Of a DNA stretch of 64,000 bases, positions 37,662 to 46,017 are shown piece after piece. Each line of letters begins with the position of its first letter. The first letter of the stretch is position 1. Origin of the DNA: Qipengyuania soli (GTDB taxonomy: Bacteria > Pseudomonadota > Alphaproteobacteria > Sphingomonadales > Sphingomonadaceae); the NCBI RefSeq assembly GCF_015529805.1, contig NZ_CP064654.1:2356001-2420000 (forward strand), in the 5' to 3' direction. The notes beneath the pieces are model-generated. The model was not told the origin of the DNA. It made no database searches and saw only the letters and a program-made list of their open reading frames with translations. The position numbers and the translations under genes were made by a program.

Positions 37662-39122
37662 CTAGATGGGGGCGTGGGAGAGTGGGAACAAGGGATGGAC
37701 GTTCCAGCCGTTCTCGGAAAAGCCAGTAGTGTCACCGCGCACCAGTGACCAGCGGATAGGAGCGCCCAGCGGGATAAACAGGTTTGACGCCGTCAATGCC
37801 TGCTCCGCTTCGGCGAGGAAGGAGGCCTCTTCTGCCGGATCGCGCGCATCCACGGCCAGGCCGACGAGGTAATCCGCGCCCTCGGAGCAAACCTGGCGCG
37901 AGACGCGGCAATTGAACTGGTTGAGAAACCAGCGCGGACCCCCGAAGCGTGCCACGCGATCGCGCAGGACGAGGTTGGCCTTCTTGCCCTTTGCCGTGCG
38001 TTCGACTGCTATGCCGACCTGCGACAGATCCCGTGCAAGTGCCTCGAACAACAGGTCGGAACCGGGCCCGTGCGGCAATTCGATGCTGACGCGCACTTCG
38101 CCACCATTGAGGCCTTTCCAGCGCGACACGCGCGAGGCAGCCCGCGAACGCCGCGCGCCCATGTCCATGTCGCTCCAGCGCTCTCCCACGGTCCCGGGAT
38201 CGTTAGGTAGTCCCGGAGCGACAATCCGCGTCGTCGGGACCCAGCCACCGATGTTGAATGCACCGAGCAGGGTTGATCGGTCGATCGCCATTGCCACGGC
38301 CTCGCGGTTCTCGGCTGTGGAGAGGAAGCCTGCGGGATTGACGACATCAAGGCCGAACAGTCCCAGCGCTGCGTCGAGCCGGATCGTGCCGCGGCTCAAC
38401 GGGCCGGCGTTCACTAACGGGAGGCTTTCGATCCGTCCGCCGAGAACGAGGTCGTACTTGCCTTGCGCGAAACCCTCCGCAGCAGTGGCCGCATCCTTCG
38501 CATAAACGCGCACCGGCGAGACTGCCTCCTCCCAACCCTCCTGGCTCGGCAAGCCGCGGTCTTCGGGCGGCATGGCATCGAGCTGGATGTAGTCGGCTTC
38601 TCGAGTGGCGCGCATCGGCCCGATCTGGGTCTTGTCGAGCGACAGGCCCAATTCCGGCTGGGCGAGCAGCTGGAGCAGGTCGGGCATGGGGCTCTTCAGG
38701 CGGACTTCGATCACCCTGCCGGTCATCGCCCGGATATCGCGCACCTTGGCAAGGTCGAGGCCGAGCGAGGTCCCGTCCAGCCGCCGCAAGGTCACAGCCA
38801 GCTTGTCGCGCACCATCTGGGCCGTCAGGCGCGAGCCATCAGGAAGGTCGAATTCGCGGATGCGGAAAATGTAGCTGGAGCCGTCATCGGTGACGATCCA
38901 GCGCTCTGCCAGCGCGGGAACGACCGAACCTGCCGGATCGAGCGACACCAACCCCTGCGCCTGCGCAGCACGAAGTTCCTGCCCGGGATAGGCCAATCGG
39001 ACGCCGCCGGTAGCAAGTTCACTCGGCGCAGCAATGAAGGCGACATCGACTACACCGTCATTGACCCCGCCGCTGCATGCAGCGGTTGCCAGTGCCAGTA
39101 TCAGGGCAGGGATGAAGCGCAT
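37662..39122 (-). CDS. ABC-type substrate-binding lipoprotein
   Basis: A 486-residue family 5 (peptide/nickel-type) substrate-binding protein. The first 18 residues (MRFIPALILALATAAC) form a lipoprotein signal with the acylated cysteine at ATAACSGG. The body has the family's QGLVSLDPAGSVVPALAERWIVTDDGSSYIFRIREF and later lobes. It would bind a solute in the periplasm, anchored in a membrane, after processing by Lnt. No permease or ATPase gene is adjacent, so it is an orphan in this window. Confidence 0.85.
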   Translation of the reverse strand: MRFIPALILALATAACSGGVNDGVVDVAFIAAPSELATGGVRLAYPGQELRAAQAQGLVSLDPAGSVVPALAERWIVTDDGSSYIFRIREFDLPDGSRLTAQMVRDKLAVTLRRLDGTSLGLDLAKVRDIRAMTGRVIEVRLKSPMPDLLQLLAQPELGLSLDKTQIGPMRATREADYIQLDAMPPEDRGLPSQEGWEEAVSPVRVYAKDAATAAEGFAQGKYDLVLGGRIESLPLVNAGPLSRGTIRLDAALGLFGLDVVNPAGFLSTAENREAVAMAIDRSTLLGAFNIGGWVPTTRIVAPGLPNDPGTVGERWSDMDMGARRSRAASRVSRWKGLNGGEVRVSIELPHGPGSDLLFEALARDLSQVGIAVERTAKGKKANLVLRDRVARFGGPRWFLNQFNCRVSRQVCSEGADYLVGLAVDARDPAEEASFLAEAEQALTASNLFIPLGAPIRWSLVRGDTTGFSENGWNVHPLFPLSHAPI

Positions 39123-39170
39123 CGCCCGCGACTAGCAGTCATGGGCCGCCGCGTCAGCCGCAAGTTTCAC

Positions 39171-39548
39171 TCAGATCGAGCGAACGCCATGTTCATTGTC
39201 GAAGATGCGTCCCGTCCGCACTGGTCGCGTATGGCGCGGAGCCTCGCTTCCTTGCGTTCCCGCCGAATTCGCCGCGCGCACCAGGATCGGGTCGATTTCG
39301 CGATCGAACGCGATTCCGAAGCGGATTCCCTGGACCCAGGCAACCACGCCCTTCACCTCGCCGACATTGCGCAGGCCGGCTGTGACGCGATCGCCGCTGG
39401 CCACCGCCACGCCGGATTCAGCCATCATGCCACCGGCCGACAGATTGCGCACTTTCGCGCGCACCACTTCCGTGCGTCCGTCGAAAGCCAGATCCGCAAA
39501 CAGGAAAAGGCTGTCGCGCACGACATTCCGGGTTTCCAGCGAAGACAT
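39171..39548 (-). CDS. PilZ-domain protein
   Basis: The 125-residue protein is essentially one PilZ-type domain (RDSLFLFADLAFDGRTEVVRAKVRNLSAGGMMAESGVAVASGDRVTAGLRNVGEVKGVVAWVQGIRFGIAFDREIDP). The DxSxGG-type segment (NLSAGGM) is present. The N-terminal RxxxR that completes a c-di-GMP site is not clearly seen, so ligand binding is uncertain. Start at MSSLETRN; the first ATG is six codons upstream (39566). It follows dksA by about 108 bases that contain TTAAC-type half-sites. Confidence 0.75.
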   Translation of the reverse strand: MSSLETRNVVRDSLFLFADLAFDGRTEVVRAKVRNLSAGGMMAESGVAVASGDRVTAGLRNVGEVKGVVAWVQGIRFGIAFDREIDPILVRAANSAGTQGSEAPRHTRPVRTGRIFDNEHGVRSI

Positions 39549-39656
39549 TAAGCTTCCGTCTCCCAAGCCTTAACAACCACCACGCAAATGCGGCGTGTGT
39601 GGAGCTATATGCCCGAGGAGACTTGAAAGAGCGGTAAAACGAAAAGGTTAACGCAC

Positions 39657-40115
39657 CTAGTCGTCGCGGGAGATCTTCTCGCGTCGCTCGTGCGCTTCCT
39701 GCGCCTCGACGGTCATCGTGGCGACGGGACGCGCGATCAGGCGCTTCAGGCCGATCGGGTCGCCGGTCACTTCGCAATAGCCATATTCGCCCCGGTCGAT
39801 GCGGCGCAGGGCAGAATCGATCTTGGCGATGAGCTTGCGCTGGCGATCGCGCGTGCGCAGTTCGATCCCCCAGTCGGTTTCGGAAGATGCGCGGTCGTTT
39901 AGGTCGGGTTCGCGTATCGGACCATCCTGGAGCGATTGCAGCGTCTGTCCGGCAGCGTCGTGGATCGACTTTTTCCAGTCGAGCAACAGGATGCGGAAAT
40001 AATCCAGCTGCCTGTCATTCATGTACTCTTCGTCTTCGCTGGGATTGTAATCGTCACCGACCGCCGCGCGGGCCTTGGCCAGTTTCTCCATGTCGCTCGA
40101 AGCCGTTGAGGCCAT
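39657..40115 (-). CDS. dksA: DksA-family RNA polymerase-binding regulator
   Basis: DksA binds RNA polymerase in the secondary channel and helps ppGpp to control rRNA and amino-acid genes. The 152-residue protein has the long coiled coil (EYMNDRQLDYFRILLLDWKKSIHDAAGQTLQSLQD, tip near DRASSETD) and the C-terminal globular part. The zinc site seems reduced: one cysteine is seen in YGYCEVTGDPIGLKRLIARPVATM, where E. coli has four. Loss of three cysteines is known for alphaproteobacterial DksA. It is divergent from the SEL1 gene. Confidence 0.93.
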   Translation of the reverse strand: MASTASSDMEKLAKARAAVGDDYNPSEDEEYMNDRQLDYFRILLLDWKKSIHDAAGQTLQSLQDGPIREPDLNDRASSETDWGIELRTRDRQRKLIAKIDSALRRIDRGEYGYCEVTGDPIGLKRLIARPVATMTVEAQEAHERREKISRDD

Positions 40116-40323
40116 TCGACCCTCTCACCTGTAAGAACCGTAGTCGCAGGTCACCGCCGCCCCGCTGGCCCGAATTTTTCCGGTGCCCGACGCCCTGTTG
40201 GGCGGGCCTATAGGCAAGCGCCCCTAGGCACACAAGCGGCAATCCCGGCAAGGTGCCAAATTGATGCTGCACGTGCCCCAAACAGCGCGAATTACCTCCT
40301 CCGCAAAGAAAATCGCCGGGGCG

Positions 40324-40338
40324 TTAACCAATTGTTGA
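40324..40338. promoter_or_regulatory. CtrA-type box upstream of the SEL1 gene
   Basis: The sequence TTAA (40324-40327), seven bases, then TTGA (40335-40338) differs from the CtrA consensus TTAA-N7-TTAA at one position. It is 65 bases upstream of the SEL1 start and 209 bases from the divergent dksA start. No clear -10 element can be read beside it. Confidence 0.5.
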
Positions 40339-40402
40339 CCATAAAAGCCGACCTCTTGGCTGTCCGGTGGGGCAAATGCCGGGCTCAATGGGGGAAATGA
40401 CA

Positions 40403-40732
40403 ATGGCTTTTACCGCTATCCAGGGAGGCGCCGGTGCCATCGTGCAGGGCAAGGCTGCTGCCGAACTCGTCGCCGAATGTCTCGCCGCTTACGGCAATGG
40501 CAGCCTCGATGCTCTCTATGACCTCGGTGTCGCCTTTTCGACCGCCAGCCACGGCGTGACCTGCGACATGATCGAAGCACACAAGTGGTTCAACATCGCG
40601 GCCTCGAAGGGGCACGAGGAAGCTGCTTGGTGCCGCGCCGACATTTCCGAGGAAATGACCGCCCGCGAAATCGCCGAGGCCCAGCGCCGTGCGCGCGAAT
40701 GGCTCCTCGAAGGACAGCGCAAGGCCGCCTGA
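40403..40732 (+). CDS. SEL1-repeat protein
   Basis: A 109-residue protein with one SEL1-like helical repeat (DALYDLGVAFSTASHGVTCDMIEAHKWFNIAASKGHEEAAWCRADISEEM, residues about 31-82) and a basic C-terminal helix. SEL1 repeats make protein contacts in signalling and development. The start at 40403 is chosen because GGGGGAA lies seven bases upstream; earlier methionines at 40367 and 40388 lack that spacing. Its promoter holds a CtrA-type box, so it is probably in the cell-cycle regulon. Confidence 0.8.
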   Translation: MAFTAIQGGAGAIVQGKAAAELVAECLAAYGNGSLDALYDLGVAFSTASHGVTCDMIEAHKWFNIAASKGHEEAAWCRADISEEMTAREIAEAQRRAREWLLEGQRKAA

Positions 40733-40735
40733 AGC

Positions 40736-41875
40736 CTATCCGCCCTTCCTGAACGGGGTTCGGCCGGAAAGGTAGTTGCGGTCGGCGGCCACTCCGGCAC
40801 GCTCGCGCTGGAGGAATTCCGCCACCGCCTCGCGGAAACCGGGGTCGGCGATCCAGTGCGCCGAGACGGTCTCCACCGGTTCATAGCCGCGGGCAAGCTT
40901 GTGCCCGCCCTGCGCCCCGGCTTCGACACGCGACAGGCCCAGTTCGATCGCCGCGTCGATCGCCTGGTAGTAACACAGTTCAAAATGCAGGAAGCGGATG
41001 TCGCGCGTGCAGCCCCAGTAGCGGCCATATAGCGCATCATCGCCAATGAAATTGAGCGCTCCGGCCACGGGAAAGCGGTCCTGCACTGCCAGCACCAGCA
41101 TGATCTTCTCTCCCATCCGCTCGCCGAACAGGTCGAAAGCCTCGCGCGTCAGGTATGGATGGCCCCATTTGCGTGCGCCGGTGTCCTGGTAGAAATGCCA
41201 GAAGGCGTCCCAATGCTCGGGACGAATGTCGCCTCCCGTCAGCCTGACAATCTCGACCTCCGCCTGTGCAGCCGCGCGTTCCTTGCGCAGGTCCTTGCGC
41301 TTTCGTGACGACAGCGTGGCGAGGAAATCGTCGAAGGTTGAATACCCGCGATTGTGCCAGTGGAACTGGATGTCCGAGCGCAGCATCCACCCCGCATTCT
41401 CGAACAGCGGCTGCTGGGCCGGTTCGATGAAGGTCGCATGGGCCGAAGAGAAGCGGTTCTGGAGGCACAGCTGCTCGGCCGCATTGAGCAGCGGCCCGGC
41501 ATAGGCCTCGTTCGACAGCAGCAGTCGCGGCCCCGTCGCCGGGGTGAACGGCGCGGCAATCTGGAGCTTGGGGTAGTAGCGTCCGCCGGCGCGCTCGTAG
41601 GCATCGGCCCAACTATGGTCGAAGACGTATTCGCCCTGGCTGTGGCTTTTGAGATAGGCGGGCATGGCGGCGAGGATCGGGCCGCCCTCCTCGTTGATGA
41701 CGATCGGTGTCGCCTGCCACCCGGTGCCCGGTCCGACGCTACCCGAATCTTCCAGCGCGGTCAGGAATTCATGGCTCACGAATGGATTGTCGGCACCTGC
41801 GAGCGCGTTCCATTCCGCGCGGTCGAAAGCGCCGACCGACCCGCCGACGCGGGCGGCAAGGCCGCCATCGCTCAT
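40736..41875 (-). CDS. GNAT/FemAB-like protein (DUF482)
   Basis: This 379-residue protein resembles the family annotated as peptidogalycan biosynthesis protein (DUF482), with a GNAT-like core: DNPFVSHEFLTALEDSGSVGPGTGW in the first 50 residues, HWHNRGYSTFDDFLATLSSRKRKDLRKERAAA, and the C-terminal RYWGCTRDIRFLHFELCYYQAIDAAIELGL...GAQGGHKLARGY. The function is not established. Start at MSDGGLAARV, overlapping the upstream GDPD stop by four bases. Last gene of a five-gene overlapping operon. Confidence 0.8.
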   Translation of the reverse strand: MSDGGLAARVGGSVGAFDRAEWNALAGADNPFVSHEFLTALEDSGSVGPGTGWQATPIVINEEGGPILAAMPAYLKSHSQGEYVFDHSWADAYERAGGRYYPKLQIAAPFTPATGPRLLLSNEAYAGPLLNAAEQLCLQNRFSSAHATFIEPAQQPLFENAGWMLRSDIQFHWHNRGYSTFDDFLATLSSRKRKDLRKERAAAQAEVEIVRLTGGDIRPEHWDAFWHFYQDTGARKWGHPYLTREAFDLFGERMGEKIMLVLAVQDRFPVAGALNFIGDDALYGRYWGCTRDIRFLHFELCYYQAIDAAIELGLSRVEAGAQGGHKLARGYEPVETVSAHWIADPGFREAVAEFLQRERAGVAADRNYLSGRTPFRKGG

Positions 41876-42639
41876 GGCAGGCCGGCGCCTTCGGCGATGG
41901 GTGCATCGGCATATTGCCGCGCCCGTTCGCGCAGGTCGGGGGAACTGACGGTCCAGGTGAGCACCGGCAGCCCTGCGGTGCGAGCAGCCGTGACCATCCG
42001 GTTGGGAAGTGCGTGAACGTGATAGGCGAGGAAATCGGGCTGGGCGGCCCATAGCGCGAGGTGGCGACTGATCTCGCTCTGTGTATGCCCCTTGCTATCC
42101 TCGCGCATTACCAGGCCGCGCACGGTCATGGGCGAGTGCTGCTTGAGCCACCGGGAGACACGGGGATCGAAGCTCATCACCGCGTGCTGTCCGGTATATC
42201 CGTCGAGCGCATCGACGACGCGGCGACAAGTCCGCGTCACATCGTAGCGTGGCTTGGATTTCACCTCGATCAGCAGCGGGACCCGACCTGCAACGATTTC
42301 GAGCAGGGCGGCAAGGTCTATCGGCGCCTCGCCATCGGCATAATGCAAGGCTTGCCATTGCGCCCTGGTGCGATGTTCGCCCTGGTCGGGAGACCCGAGC
42401 AAGCGGGCAAAATCCCAGTCGTGAAAGACCATGGGCCAGTCATCGAGGCTGCGCTGGATATCGCACTCGATGCCCAAGCCTTCTTCGACCGCCGCGCGAA
42501 AAGCGGCAGGCGAGTTCTCTACCCGCCCCTCGCCATGCAACCCGCGATGGGCATAGGTCCATTGCCGCAGCCACCCGACCCGCTCAGGGTCGGGCGAAGC
42601 GACGAAGAAGCGATCAAGCCGTGATAGCAATGATCGCAT
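41872..42639 (-). CDS. glycerophosphodiester phosphodiesterase
   Basis: This cytosolic GDPD cleaves glycerophosphodiesters to glycerol-3-phosphate and an alcohol. The 255-residue protein has the HRG motif followed by EN (YAHRGLHGEGRVENSPAAF), a catalytic GIECDIQRSLD aspartate/glutamate segment, PMVFHDWDFARLLG with its histidine, and LLIEVKSK. The start at MRSLLSRLD overlaps the RidA gene by 26 bases; a longer frame is open but the family begins there. Four-base overlap with the FemAB-like gene. Confidence 0.9.
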   Translation of the reverse strand: MRSLLSRLDRFFVASPDPERVGWLRQWTYAHRGLHGEGRVENSPAAFRAAVEEGLGIECDIQRSLDDWPMVFHDWDFARLLGSPDQGEHRTRAQWQALHYADGEAPIDLAALLEIVAGRVPLLIEVKSKPRYDVTRTCRRVVDALDGYTGQHAVMSFDPRVSRWLKQHSPMTVRGLVMREDSKGHTQSEISRHLALWAAQPDFLAYHVHALPNRMVTAARTAGLPVLTWTVSSPDLRERARQYADAPIAEGAGLP

Positions 42640-43069
42640 CGACCTCGACCGCGGCATCGAGCGGCAGGACCGGTACGCCGACTGCGCTGCGAGCGTGCTT
42701 GCCGGCATCGCCGAACACTTCGACCATCAGGTCGGACGCGCCGTTTGCGACCTTGGGCTGGTCGGTGAAATCGGGCGTCGATGCGACGAAGCCACCCAGC
42801 TTAACCACCTGTTCGACCCGCTCGAGCAGGCCTGCAGCCTCGAGCTGGGCGAGAATCATCAACCCGCAAGCGCGGGCCGCCGCCTGGCCTTCCTCGAGGC
42901 TCACGGTGTCGCCCAGCTTTCCGGTGACGAGCTTGCCGTCGACGAAGGGCAGCTGGCCCGAAAGGTATGCGCGGCGGCCGTCGACAACGACCGGCACGTA
43001 GCTGGCGACGGGGGCTGCGGCCTTGGGCAGGGTGATGCCGAGTTCCTGGAGCCGTGCGGCGATAGTCAT
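42614..43069 (-). CDS. RidA/YjgF-family enamine/imine deaminase
   Basis: RidA proteins hydrolyse reactive 2-aminoacrylate and related imines made by PLP enzymes. The 151-residue protein is slightly long for the family, and shows YLSGQLPFVDGKLVTGKLGD, a CGLMILAQLEAAGLLERVEQVVKLGGFVAS segment, and HARSAVGVPVLPLDAAVEVDAI, with the active-site arginine in HARSAVG. It overlaps HAD (upstream) by four bases and GDPD (downstream) by 26. PLP enzymes elsewhere in the window could produce its substrates. Confidence 0.9.
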   Translation of the reverse strand: MTIAARLQELGITLPKAAAPVASYVPVVVDGRRAYLSGQLPFVDGKLVTGKLGDTVSLEEGQAAARACGLMILAQLEAAGLLERVEQVVKLGGFVASTPDFTDQPKVANGASDLMVEVFGDAGKHARSAVGVPVLPLDAAVEVDAIIAITA

Positions 43070-43707
43070 GCGTCTTCCTTTTCGAGTTTGCCCATCAGCC
43101 AGGGCAGCGCGTGCTCCCACGTGTCGATCCGCGCGTCGGCATGGCCGGACTTGTGTGCGCAATCGATCAGCGGGGCGAGCATGGGTTCGCCGCACAGGTG
43201 GAGGGTCGTGATATTGGCGCCGGTCCCGCCCAGCGTTTCGCGTGCCGAACGGTGATGCTGGGCAAGATCGTCGATGAAAATGGCGTGCGACGGATTGTAT
43301 TCCTCGAGAATCGCCTGGAGTGCCGGACCCTTCGGCCCCTGGTTGGTGAAGACCCGCGCATGGAAACCGTGGTCCGCGAGCTGCTCACGCCGCATCTGCT
43401 GGCGCGCATCGTTGAGATTGGTCAGCACCACGACGTCTGCATGGTCGGCAAGCGCGTTGATGCCTTCGATCGCACCAGGGATCGGCGTCTGGCGATGCAT
43501 CTGCGTGTCGAAGAAACCGCCAAGCATCTTCCAGATGTCCTCGGGCGCAAGATAGTCGCCGCTATTCTGCCAACGCAGCGCCTTTGAAAAATCGTTGCCG
43601 ACCATGCGGAATTCGACGCCCTGCGTCTCGGCCAGCCAGTCGCGGAAGGGCGCGACCATGTAGAGCAGGACCTCGTCGCAGTCGGAGATGATCAGCGGCC
43701 GGCTCAT
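43066..43707 (-). CDS. HAD-family hydrolase
   Basis: The 213-residue protein is a HAD-superfamily phosphatase-like enzyme: motif I ISDCDEVLL with the DxD nucleophile pair, a helical cap, motif II VVVLTNLND, the lysine in NQGPKGPAL, and a motif III/IV IFIDDLAQHH. Substrate unknown. The start overlaps the DUF3572 stop by four bases and the end overlaps RidA by four, so it sits in the middle of the coupled operon. Confidence 0.88.
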   Translation of the reverse strand: MSRPLIISDCDEVLLYMVAPFRDWLAETQGVEFRMVGNDFSKALRWQNSGDYLAPEDIWKMLGGFFDTQMHRQTPIPGAIEGINALADHADVVVLTNLNDARQQMRREQLADHGFHARVFTNQGPKGPALQAILEEYNPSHAIFIDDLAQHHRSARETLGGTGANITTLHLCGEPMLAPLIDCAHKSGHADARIDTWEHALPWLMGKLEKEDA

Positions 43708-44027
43708 CGAGCGAGCTCCCGGCTGGCGGCCACCAGAGCTTCGGGCGTCGTGCCCAGCGCATCGGCGGCGAGCACGAGGTCGGGCTCATGGTTGGCGAGG
43801 AATTCGAGCACGGCTGCCTGCACGCCGCGATCCTCGATCCCGTGCCGCAGGCGCTCGGGCGTCAGGCCGGTCAGCGACAGCAGGCGGTCGGCCCGCTGAC
43901 CGTCCGCCAACGCCCAGCCGAGTGCCTCGAGTGCCAAGACCTCGGGCGCCCTGCCCTCTGCCTGCGAAGATGATGCGTCGCGGATAATTGTCAGTTCCCT
44001 TCGATTTCCATATGGCGCCTTGCACAC
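43704..44027 (-). CDS. DUF3572 protein with non-ATG start
   Basis: The core APEVLALEALGWALADGQRADRLLSLTGLTPERLRHGIEDRGVQAAVLEFLANHEPDLVLAADALGTTPEAL is a clear DUF3572 domain. No ATG is in frame between the divK promoter side and this core. I start at GTG (44027), giving 107 residues, but GTG has no Shine-Dalgarno. An ATT at 43988 follows AAGGGA with good spacing and would give 94 residues, a rare initiation codon. First gene of the five-gene operon, divergent from divK by 19 bases; adjacency to divK suggests a cell-cycle link, by inference. Confidence 0.7.
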   Translation of the reverse strand: MCKAPYGNRRELTIIRDASSSQAEGRAPEVLALEALGWALADGQRADRLLSLTGLTPERLRHGIEDRGVQAAVLEFLANHEPDLVLAADALGTTPEALVAASRELAR

Positions 44028-44046
44028 GCCCTGAGGAGGCCCGCAG

Positions 44047-44415
44047 GTGGCAAAGAGAATCCTCGTTGTCGAGGACAACGATCTCAACCGGAAACTGTTC
44101 TGCGACGTTTTGAAGGCCAACGGCTTCGAAGTCGTGCCTGTCGCTGACGGTTCCAACGTGCTGCCTACGGCCAAGCGATTCGCGCCCGACCTGGTCATCA
44201 TGGACATCCAGTTGCCCAATGTCAGCGGGGTCGACCTGATCGTCCAGCTCAAATCGGATTACTCGCTGCGCGACATCCCGGTTCTGGCGGTGACCGCCTA
44301 CGCCGGCAAGGGCGACGAAGAGCGCATCCGCGATGCCGGTGCGGCGGATTACCTCGCCAAACCCGTCTCAATCGGCCCCTTCATGGCCGCCGTGCGCGCG
44401 TTGCTGCCCGACTAG
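44047..44415 (+). CDS. divK: single-domain response regulator DivK
   Basis: DivK is the receiver protein that, with DivJ/PleC and DivL, controls CtrA phosphorylation. Starts at GTG with GAGGAGG upstream, 122 residues. Phospho-acceptor D53 (LVIMDIQLPNVSG), acidic pair in VVEDND, and KPV at the end match DivK, and the AKRILVVEDNDLNRKLFCDVLKANG start is characteristic. It is divergent from DUF3572, with ctrA at 17046 in the same window. Confidence 0.93.
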   Translation: MAKRILVVEDNDLNRKLFCDVLKANGFEVVPVADGSNVLPTAKRFAPDLVIMDIQLPNVSGVDLIVQLKSDYSLRDIPVLAVTAYAGKGDEERIRDAGAADYLAKPVSIGPFMAAVRALLPD

Positions 44416-44510
44416 GCAAGCTTGACAAGCGCCGCGCGAAACCGTTTGGCCCCGACATCATGCAGGACTACGCCCTGCGCACCGGAAGAACGCAGAGAAC
44501 TGGACCCCCT

Positions 44511-44753
44511 ATGGACCGCGCCGAAGTCGACACCATGATCCGCTCGCTGATCGAGCCCTTCAACAAGAAGGAAGTCGCGATCACCGACAGCACCACTTTT
44601 GCCAACGATCTCGAATTCGACAGCCTCACGGTCATGGATTTCGTTGCCGAGATCGAGGACGCGTTCGACATCATCATCTCGATGAACCAGCAGGCCGAGA
44701 TCGAGAATTACGGCCAGCTCGTCGATGCCGTGACCAAGCTGCAGGCCGACTGA
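44511..44753 (+). CDS. acyl carrier protein of the sphingolipid pathway
   Basis: An 80-residue carrier protein. Phosphopantetheine is expected on S38 in NDLEFDSLTVMDF, within the usual acidic helix II (DFVAEIEDAFDIII). Start at MDRAEVDTMIRSL; an earlier ATG (44460) adds 17 non-family residues. Its stop overlaps the serine palmitoyltransferase start as TGATG, so the two are translationally coupled. In Sphingomonas and Caulobacter a dedicated ACP feeds acyl groups to Spt. A TTGACA at 44422-44427 is a possible -35 element with a poor -10. Confidence 0.92.
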   Translation: MDRAEVDTMIRSLIEPFNKKEVAITDSTTFANDLEFDSLTVMDFVAEIEDAFDIIISMNQQAEIENYGQLVDAVTKLQAD

Positions 44754-46003
44754 TGAGCGAGGGCATCCTGCAGCCGGACCAGCCGGAGACGCTCGAAGGA
44801 GAGGGCAAGGACCTTTTCTCGAAGTTCGACGACATCATCGCCATGCGCGAAGGCCTCCTCGCCAGCGGCGTGGAGGATCCCTTCAACCTGGTAATGGAAA
44901 AGGTCCTCTCGCCGACCCGCGCGATCTGCAACGGGCGCGAGACGATCCTGCTCGGCACCTACAACTACATGGGCATGACGTTCGACCCGGATGTGGTCGA
45001 GGCGGGCAAGAAGGCGCTTGCCGATTTCGGTTCGGGCACCACCGGTAGCCGCGTGCTTAACGGCACCTACCAGGGCCACAAGGAAGTCGAGCAGGCGCTC
45101 AAGGACTTCTACGACATGGACCACGCGATGGTCTTCTCGACCGGCTACCAGGCCAATCTCGGGATCATCAGCACCATCGCCGGCAAGGGCGACTACGTCA
45201 TCCTCGACATCGACAGCCACGCCAGCATCTGGGACGGCTGCGCGATGGGCAATGCCGAGATCGTGCCCTTCAAGCACAACGACATCGAAGCGCTGGAAAA
45301 GCGGCTCAAGCGCATCCCCGAAGGCGCGGGCAAGCTGGTCGTCCTCGAAGGCGTCTACTCGATGCTCGGCGACATTGCGCCGCTCAAGGAAATGGTCGCG
45401 GTCGCCAAGAAGTACGGCGCCATGGTGCTGGTCGACGAGGCTCACTCGATGGGCTTCATCGGCGAGCATGGCCGCGGCGTGTGCGAACAGGCCGGTGTCA
45501 TCGACGATTGCGACTTCATCATCGGCACCTTCTCCAAGAGTGTCGGCACCGTCGGTGGCTTCTGCGTATCGAACCATCCGAAGTTCGAGATCATGCGCCT
45601 CGTCTGCCGTCCCTATGTCTTCACCGCCTCGCTGCCGCCGAGCGTGGTCGCGACGGCCGAGACCTCGATCCGCAAGCTGATGCACGGGTCGAACAAGCGT
45701 GCGCATCTGTGGGAGAACTCCAAGAACCTCCACAAGGGCCTGCGTGACCTCGGCTTCCAGCTCGGCACTGACGAACCGCAGAGCGCAATCATCGCGGTGA
45801 TCATGCCCGACCTCGAGCGCGGCGCAGCCATGTGGGAGGCGTTGATCAAGAACGGGCTCTACGTGAACCTCGCCCGCCCGCCGGCGACGCCTGCGAACAT
45901 GACCCTTCTGCGCTGCTCGCTGTGCGCCGAGCATTCCGAGGAGGAAGTGGGCGAGATCCTGCGCATCTTCGAGGTTGCCGGGAAGGCCGTGGGCATCATC
46001 TGA
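44753..46003 (+). CDS. spt: serine palmitoyltransferase
   Basis: Spt condenses L-serine with a long-chain acyl thioester to 3-ketosphinganine, the first step of sphingolipid synthesis; sphingomonads use sphingolipids in their outer membrane. The 416-residue soluble homodimer has the alpha-oxoamine synthase pattern: LGTYNYMGM, TTGSRVLNGTY, H156 in DSHASIWDG (stacking with PLP), D228/H231 in LVDEAHSMGFIGEHGRG, and the Schiff-base lysine K262 in IGTFSKSVGTVGGF. The N-terminal 45 residues resemble the Sphingomonas enzyme. Coupled to the ACP upstream; 14 bases before a crotonase. Confidence 0.95.
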   Translation: MSEGILQPDQPETLEGEGKDLFSKFDDIIAMREGLLASGVEDPFNLVMEKVLSPTRAICNGRETILLGTYNYMGMTFDPDVVEAGKKALADFGSGTTGSRVLNGTYQGHKEVEQALKDFYDMDHAMVFSTGYQANLGIISTIAGKGDYVILDIDSHASIWDGCAMGNAEIVPFKHNDIEALEKRLKRIPEGAGKLVVLEGVYSMLGDIAPLKEMVAVAKKYGAMVLVDEAHSMGFIGEHGRGVCEQAGVIDDCDFIIGTFSKSVGTVGGFCVSNHPKFEIMRLVCRPYVFTASLPPSVVATAETSIRKLMHGSNKRAHLWENSKNLHKGLRDLGFQLGTDEPQSAIIAVIMPDLERGAAMWEALIKNGLYVNLARPPATPANMTLLRCSLCAEHSEEEVGEILRIFEVAGKAVGII

Positions 46004-46017
46004 CGAAGGGACAGCCA

